A DNA stretch of 64,000 nucleotides. It comes from Melampsora larici-populina 98AG31 (lineage: Eukaryota > Basidiomycota > Pucciniomycetes > Pucciniales > Melampsoraceae). Below, piece by piece: positions 58,190-64,000 of the stretch. Position 1 is the first letter of the stretch. Each line of letters starts with the position of its first letter. The notes below the pieces were generated by a model. It was not told where the DNA came from and searched no databases. It saw only the letters and a program-made list of their open reading frames with translations. A program made the position numbers and the translations under genes. The stretch is from the NCBI RefSeq assembly GCF_000204055.1, contig NW_006768796.1, forward strand, positions 370,084-434,083, read 5' to 3'.

Positions 58190-59358
58190 TAAGCAAGTAT
58201 GGGGCTGTTGAGTGATGGCTCATTGTAAGCAACACCCTCAAATCAAGCTGGGGTGTTTTGGTTCTTTGCTCACAGTATGAAATTGAAGACTATAACTGAT
58301 CTATCTTTTGCAATGACAAAACATACAGATAGCAATTACACAAGCAAGGGAAATGATATTGAGAAAAAAACAAGAATAAAAATGAGAATTAAGACAAGAA
58401 TAAACGGTCAACTTGAATAAAAAATGAGCCTTTGATGGAAATGTTCAATGATTTGGTTGTGTACTGAATGATTCAATTTTGATTGATTGTTCCTATAGGA
58501 AATGTTCATCAAGCAATTAATCAATCAATCCATGATCAATGAGAGTCAGAAGAGATGATTGAGATGATGAAAGACTTACAACCTATAAGATTGATCCATG
58601 TGTATGGAGCTATCAGAACAATGAGGCAAAAAAAGGAAAGAGACCAATCATGTTCAGTAAACAAAGACAAAAATAAATAAACAAAAAAAGAATGGAACAT
58701 TATTGAAGAGCCAGTCTTCAACTCGAGATAGTCAACCTAGACCTCGATATCAAGAATTCAAACAGAAACAGAAGAGAACGACATCAATCTGTAGGACAAT
58801 GTGAATGAGGTGTAGAGAAGAAAGAAGAAGAAAATTAAATAAGGCTTACAAATGGAGCAATCAACCAAACAAATTTGATATGAACAACACAAACATTAGG
58901 CTGATCTGAATGAGATCAAGGGGAAAAGACTTACAAAGAGAAGTAAAATGATTGATTAAAGGACTTTGTTTTCACTCAGAATGAGGGTGGACAAAACTTG
59001 ATCGAGTGATTCGCTCTAGAGGTGATTGACGGATGACGGCGAACGCAACTTCACAAAAGAGAGTGGAAAGGGAAGTTGCTAGCTGTGAGACCTATGACAT
59101 CTACCTGTGACGTCACATTCAGGTGCAATGATTTGTTGTTTGTCTTATGATTGATTGGTGTGACTAACTGATGATTTTGTGATCGATCTTGATGCTTCTT
59201 TTCATACTAGTATTTCTTTAGCCTGAGAGTTTCTGTACTAATCAATCTAGAAATCTAGTTATCTCTTTACCAATCCAGTTCAGTATATTTGATTTAATGA
59301 ACTCATTTGATGAAAGGACAAGCTGATGTATCTTTGATGTTGGAATCTTCAGCTTGTT
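58190..59358. other. No gene recognised
   Basis: AT-rich sequence with A-rich tracts and GATCAATC-like words. The open frames are short and lack protein features. Confidence 0.4.
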
Positions 59359-61424
59359 TTGGCACCTCGTCATTCTGGATCAGCTATACCACATCTAAGA
59401 GATCTAACACCTATCAATCTACATGATCCTCAACAAGGTTCACCTATTACATTTCCTACACCATCACATCATCTCTCTGGTCTATTTACTGAAGATCCAT
59501 CACCACCAAGTTATTGGGAAGTACAAGAGATTTTCAACTTGATCTGCCATCAGACCCAAACGCTAATCATTTGAAAGATCTCCTTTCGTAGCTCATGGCC
59601 TCTCATCTTTACTGTTTATGTTAAGCTATCAATTTAAGAGTGTTGGAGATCAATTTTAAATCCAACTTGAGATCTGAAATGGAACCCATCACTTGGGATG
59701 GGTCTACTGAATGAAAGTTTAACTGAATTAACTCTACAAATCTTGAATAGCTTTCATGAAAGATATTCACAAACTTGTAGTTTAGATTTGATTGTTTGAA
59801 TCCCAGACGTGACACATTTGATTATCAATGTGTTTGATTACAATCCAGTATCAATTCACTGCCAGCATTAAAGAGGTTCCCAGATGGGAATATGGGTCCT
59901 AGTGATCAGATTCCCATTCTGCTACTGTTACACAGTTCCATGAATATTGCCTGAGTAGCCATTGTGATATATGTAGTCAATATTTTGAAATGTGTGTCTC
60001 AATCTGAACAAAGTTACAGCATGTATTACACATGATTTCCTTATCTAGATGAGCAGATAACTGAGCGGACCTGTATGTAGCTGATAGCTAAGGATTTACT
60101 CAGATGTTTGCACATATGTAGTGTATGCTTTATGGCTCAGATGTGCAGTGCGAGATGATTTGATGCTCCATTCTTCTCTCAATGATATTCCCAGCCTAGG
60201 TCATGTTCCGACCAGGGAACCTATTTAATGCTGGCAGTGATTCCGATTGGATTAGTTTCCAAGTTTCAACAAGAAGCAAACTGGATGATATATGAAGTAT
60301 TGAGATCATCACATGAAGGAATGTTTCCAAGTCAAGATGGAGAATATAGTATGAAGTATTCAGGTAAGACTAGAGAGGTTTATTTGTTTGTTTGTAAGGA
60401 TTTAAAGGTTCTTACTAGAAGAGGTGATGTAGCTTCTGGTAAACGTGGAGTGACTGTGGGTAGTTTGGTGAGTAAGATTGTGAAATCGAGTGAGCTACTC
60501 TCAAGTTCAACTCCATGGACTTCTGTGGTGTATCACAGGTGTGACACTCAGTATTAGGCATCACAGGTGTGACAATTACCGGTACCAAATTTCACCCAGA
60601 CTCTGGTGCACCACCACTTCTTGTCAGATCCAGTTCAATTCGACTTCAATCATCTCCATTTTCACTTCTATCATCTTCTTTTTGTCAATCTCTTTGGATT
60701 CACATTGTTCAAAGTTCTCTCTTTGACTTGGATCAGATCCATCAATTTACTGTAAGTCTCTCCCCTGTCACTCTTTTTTCCTTCTCATTCATGAGATTAT
60801 TGTACTTCAATCAACCTTTTTTCCTTTTTTTGTTGGTAACTGTCTTCTTTTGAACATTGATCAAGTTGTTGTTTTCAGTTCATTTCAAAGTTGAATTTTT
60901 ATTTAGGTTTTCAATTGTTCATCTCAGACTTGGATTGGTTGTTCATTTGTAAGTCATTTTTAATCTCTGCATATCTTGAACTCCTCATTACAACAACCTC
61001 ACTGACATCATTTTGTTTGTCTGAGTCATCTCAGGATGGGATTGAAGCCTATTCTTGTGAAGCTGGATCATCTTCAACTTCCCTCATTTTATTTCTCTTG
61101 GACTTATATCGATTGGTCACTTGTAAGTTTTATTAATCTCTCCTTATCTCAAACTCTGTATGACAACAAGATTACTAACATTTTTCTGCTTTCTTCTTTC
61201 CATTCGGATCCATCTTTCATCTTGGAATAGGATCGAAGTCTATTCTTGTGAAGCTGGATCATCTTCGGCTTCCCTGATAATCGTGTTCATTCAGCTGGAT
61301 TGAACTTGATCTCAAAGGATCGATTTCTTGTGTAAGTTTTCTAATGTTCTCTCAAAACCTTTATCCATCACTAATATAACACATCTGTTTGTGTTAGTGT
61401 TACAATCAAAGCTCAATCATCAAG
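59359..61424 (+). other. Uncharacterised region with weak ORFs and a tandem duplication
   Basis: The open frames 59359-59574 and 60228-60557 (109 codons, ATG start) have no recognised domain; the second could be a small gene, but nothing supports it beyond length. From about 60570 the sequence is C/T-rich with several GTAAGT sites and looks like a 5' untranslated or intron-rich region of the gene that follows. A segment of 173-191 bp is duplicated in tandem at about 60933-61290. Confidence 0.35.
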
Positions 61425-61579
61425 ATGCCCAAAACCAAGACAAAGACAGCGCATCCAATACAAAGACAGATTTTCTTTGCTCCCGCCCAGTCTTGAACCT
61501 GCACCCTCTGGAAGAAGTGGTAAGTTTTCTTTCTTACCTTGAATGCATTAACTGATACTGTTCCCTGTTCTTTTGTAGT

Positions 61580-63319
61580 ACGCACAAAACACAACTCATC
61601 TGCTCAACCCGCTGCCCCAGCTTCAAGTACTTCCCAAGCTCAAAGGAAGTCTAACCAGTCCAACAAGACCAACAGCAATTCCAACACGGTAACTTCCTCT
61701 GCTGTCCGCTCTACACATCCTACTAGCCATCCTACTTTTGTCCAGCCACATGTTCTTACCAATAGCCAGAAAACTTACTTGGATCAAGTTGCGGAATCCC
61801 TTTCAACCTCTCTAGTGAAGCTCACAAGCAAGTCTTGAAGATATGTGAGGTGAGTAGTTCTTCTCTTTATCTTTTTCTCTTATAAGCATTGGCTGACATG
61901 TGTCTTTCAGGATACTCGACCAGAAAATCAAGTCATTGAAACAATTGGGTTCCTCTCTTATATCCAGCGAACTGTCAAGAGCGGATTGGCAAATCGGCCA
62001 CTTGCTCTCCAGTCTGCTGCTGTTGACAGTTGGAAGCCTTCTGATGTACTAAAGGTAAGTTTGAATTTTTTCTTCTCCTTTTTTCTTCCATTTTCCACTG
62101 ATATGTTTGTCTTTTGTATTGAGGATGTGGATTGTAGATGTGCAAATTCAAGCATACTCTCGGACCAAAGACTCCACGCAAACTGCCATACACCATACGT
62201 TTGATGCGCTATGCAAGGTATGTTTTTTTCTTCTCTTCTTTTTCTTTTTCTTTTTTTCTTGTTTGATTTTGATTACATTCTCTATTGTAGAAGTATATCA
62301 AATCGAAAGACAAAGAATTCATAGCAGCTCAGTACCCTCCTGGGTATGGAACCCCTGATGGGTCTGCAGCAACCAAGGCTGTTAACGACTGGGCCAATCG
62401 ATTGGCCACCGACACACGTAGCCGTTTACGTAACGTAGTAAGTAGTTTTTGTAGTATCAATTGCTTTTCCATCTTTCTAACCCACCCATGCTTCATTATT
62501 ACTAGCTGCTTACCAACGTCAAACCAGTGGGTAAAACAATTCCCACCCACCCCATGCCCAGTCTTAAGCACCTGGTTAGTTTGGTGAGGTTTTTTTATTT
62601 GTTTTTTACTTGTTTCTCTGCTTAGTTTTTTTTGTTCAAGCAGGTCCACCACACGTTTATCCTTCAAACTGACCCTCGGACAGAGGACCAAATATTCGCA
62701 AATGTCTCAAAAGACTTCAAACATCGGCTGGCTCTTTTGTTGAGTTATTGCTATTCTTATATCATTTTTCACTATAGACTGATATTTTAAATGGCCCTTG
62801 ATAGCGCTTGCGTGCTGTGCACACTTTCCAAATTCCAAGCACTGATCACAAGTATTTTGTCTGGAATAGTGTTGATGACACTCTCTAATTCCTCAAGATT
62901 CAGAAAGCCAAGCATGGAAAGTTGTACAAGGAGGCATGAGTTTTATTTTCTTTGTTTATCTTGTCGCTTAGGGTTTTAATATTCTGACAACTTCTCCTTC
63001 CAGGTTCTACAACTCAATCATGGATCTTAATGATCAATATTTCAAACATTCTTTGGCTTACAAGGAAATTGATAAAATTGACACCATGGCTTCCCCTTCC
63101 GAAGACAAAATCAGGGATGAATACCGCCGCTTGAAAAAGGAAAAAGCTGACAAAATGAAGAAACAAATTCAAGAAGAAGAACAAGAACAAGAACAAGAAG
63201 AAAAAGAAGAAGAAGAAGAAGAAGAAGAACAAAATGGAGATCAGCAACGTGATGATGGATTTGGAAATGGGCTTCATGATCTGTCTGTAGATGAAGACAC
63301 TGGCTCACTTCAAGTTTAA
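61580..63319 (+). pseudogene. Relative of the 9-exon companion gene, decayed
   Basis: Exons flanked by GT-AG sites include 61911-62054, 62138-62217, 62291-62437, 62506-62574 and 62644-about 62736. The reads include QPHVLTNSQKTYLDQVAESL, ETIGFLSYIQRTVKSGLA, YTIRLMRYAR and AATKAVNDWANRLATD. Near the end, FYNSIMDLNDQYF is followed by an acidic Glu/Gln-rich tail (about 63160-63240). FYNSIMDLNDQYF parallels FNAIVLARDQGLF at the end of the gene at 16619-18558, and exon layout is similar, so I place both in one family. Breaks: a frame change before 61850 and a TAA at about 62889 (Gln if CAA). The 5' end is unresolved. Function unknown; it lies downstream of transposase-like copy 2 in the same orientation. 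Confidence 0.5.
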
Positions 63320-63539
63320 GATGATTTCTTTTTTTGCTTCAATTTTCTCTTTTTTTCGTTTTTTTCTCAATTTATTTGTTACGCTTTGTTCTGAGTGTAA
63401 TTACTATTTCCTTTCTCATTTTATTGTTTTCAGTCTCTCTGCAATATACTATATGTAGGAAGAATGCTATGGATGTGAGATGCCTGAGCCACAACAATAA
63501 ATTTGTTTCTAATGAAACAGGACTGGAATAAGGTGAACC
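63320..63539. other. T-rich 3' flank
   Basis: Poly-T-rich sequence after the companion-like gene; no gene. Confidence 0.4.
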
Positions 63540-63780
63540 TCAACAGGTGACCCATCACATTATAGCCAGGTGACTCATCACCTGTTCATTGGGTGAGACG
63601 GCTCACCTGTTGATTGGGTGAGACAGCTCACCTGTTCATTAGATGATGGCTCACCTGGTCATCAGGTGATGGGACACCTGGTCATAGTGTGAGTCACCTC
63701 ACCCATTGAACAGGTGTCCCATCAGGTGAGATGACTCACACTATGACCAGGTGAGCCATCATCTTGTGATCACATGGCTG
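63540..63780. repeat. GGTGA/TCACC array with a 29-bp hairpin
   Basis: Repeated CTCACCTG(T/G)TCAT and GGTGAG(A)C words occur in both orientations. The arms 63675-63703 and 63725-63753 pair with one mismatch around a 21-nt loop. The words are shared with 58030-58189, so the two arrays may bound one element of about 5.5 kb. Confidence 0.55.
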
Positions 63781-64000
63781 TGTCAGTTGATGGTCACACT
63801 GGCTTTCATGTGGCGCCGGTAAATGTGGCATAGTGTGAAGAGCCTAGGATTTATTGGCAGAGGCCAATTTCACCCAATCTTCACATGCCGGCCACCCTGT
63901 GGGGTACGGAACGTGATCTACAAGTGCAAGGCCTTCAATGCCCAACCTCAATGAAATGCAGTGCAAAAAGGTAAAAATTGAACTGCGCAATAAAAAACTC
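63781..64000. other. No gene; resembles the MULE 5' region
   Basis: GGTACGGAACGTGATCTAC (about 63902) resembles ATACCGAATGTGATCTAC at about 50914, upstream of the MULE transposase. This hints at a related or continuing element running off the window. No coding sequence is seen. Confidence 0.3.

Overview
The window looks like a transposon-packed region of a basidiomycete genome, most likely a rust fungus (Pucciniales). Genes have many short (54-75 bp) GT-AG introns. The mobile-element families seen (Ty3, Ty1/copia, DIRS-type tyrosine-recombinase retroelements, MULE, basidiomycete transposase-like genes, Tet-like dioxygenases, alpha-kinases) are ones I associate with rusts. I see no convincing housekeeping gene, rRNA, tRNA or CRISPR. 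The species call is inference; the element calls rest on motifs, terminal repeats and target-site duplications (TSDs) read from the sequence.

Layout. 1-1332: a minus-strand Ty3 gag split by a 677-bp MITE (126-802). 1725-4627: a decayed plus-strand Ty3 pol (Ty3-C) split by a solo LTR (2892-3625). 5009-5990: a dead tyrosine recombinase. 5905-9608: a minus-strand Ty1/copia gag-pol with its 5' LTR, cut off at the start of RT. 9609-51160: a nest of insertions. The outermost layer is a minus-strand MULE whose halves lie at 9609-11064 and 48431-51160. It is split by a Ty3 element (Ty3-B), whose LTRs are 11065-11142 + 33910-34166 and 48100-48430. The 5' LTR of Ty3-B is itself split by a block holding a transposase-like gene (11904-15998) and an intact 9-exon gene (16619-18558). 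That block is split by a young Ty3 (Ty3-A, LTRs 19481-19750 and 33440-33709, TSD TGATG). The leader of Ty3-A is split by a 7.93-kb DNA transposon (19810-27739, TSD CAATAC). Inside Ty3-B lie two more insertions: a TIR transposon (38133-41005, carrying a 770-bp palindromic MITE) and a DIRS-like retroelement (about 41728-47110). 52511-63319: a second, decayed transposase-like gene and a relative of the 9-exon gene, with tandem and inverted repeat arrays.

The most interesting unit is the 7.93-kb transposon. Its 164-bp TIRs (about 95% identical) and 6-bp TSD enclose a DDE integrase-type transposase, a Tet/JBP-like 2-oxoglutarate/Fe(II) dioxygenase and an alpha-kinase. A DNA transposon that carries a candidate 5-methylcytosine oxidase and a protein kinase is, as far as I can tell from memory, not a described arrangement.

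A second theme is decay. Many breaks in otherwise well-preserved frames are TGA (or TAA) codons where CGA (or CAA) would restore the frame. This occurs in Ty3-A, copia, DIRS, the transposases and the alpha-kinase, and points to C-to-T mutation of repeats, as expected from deamination of methylated cytosine.
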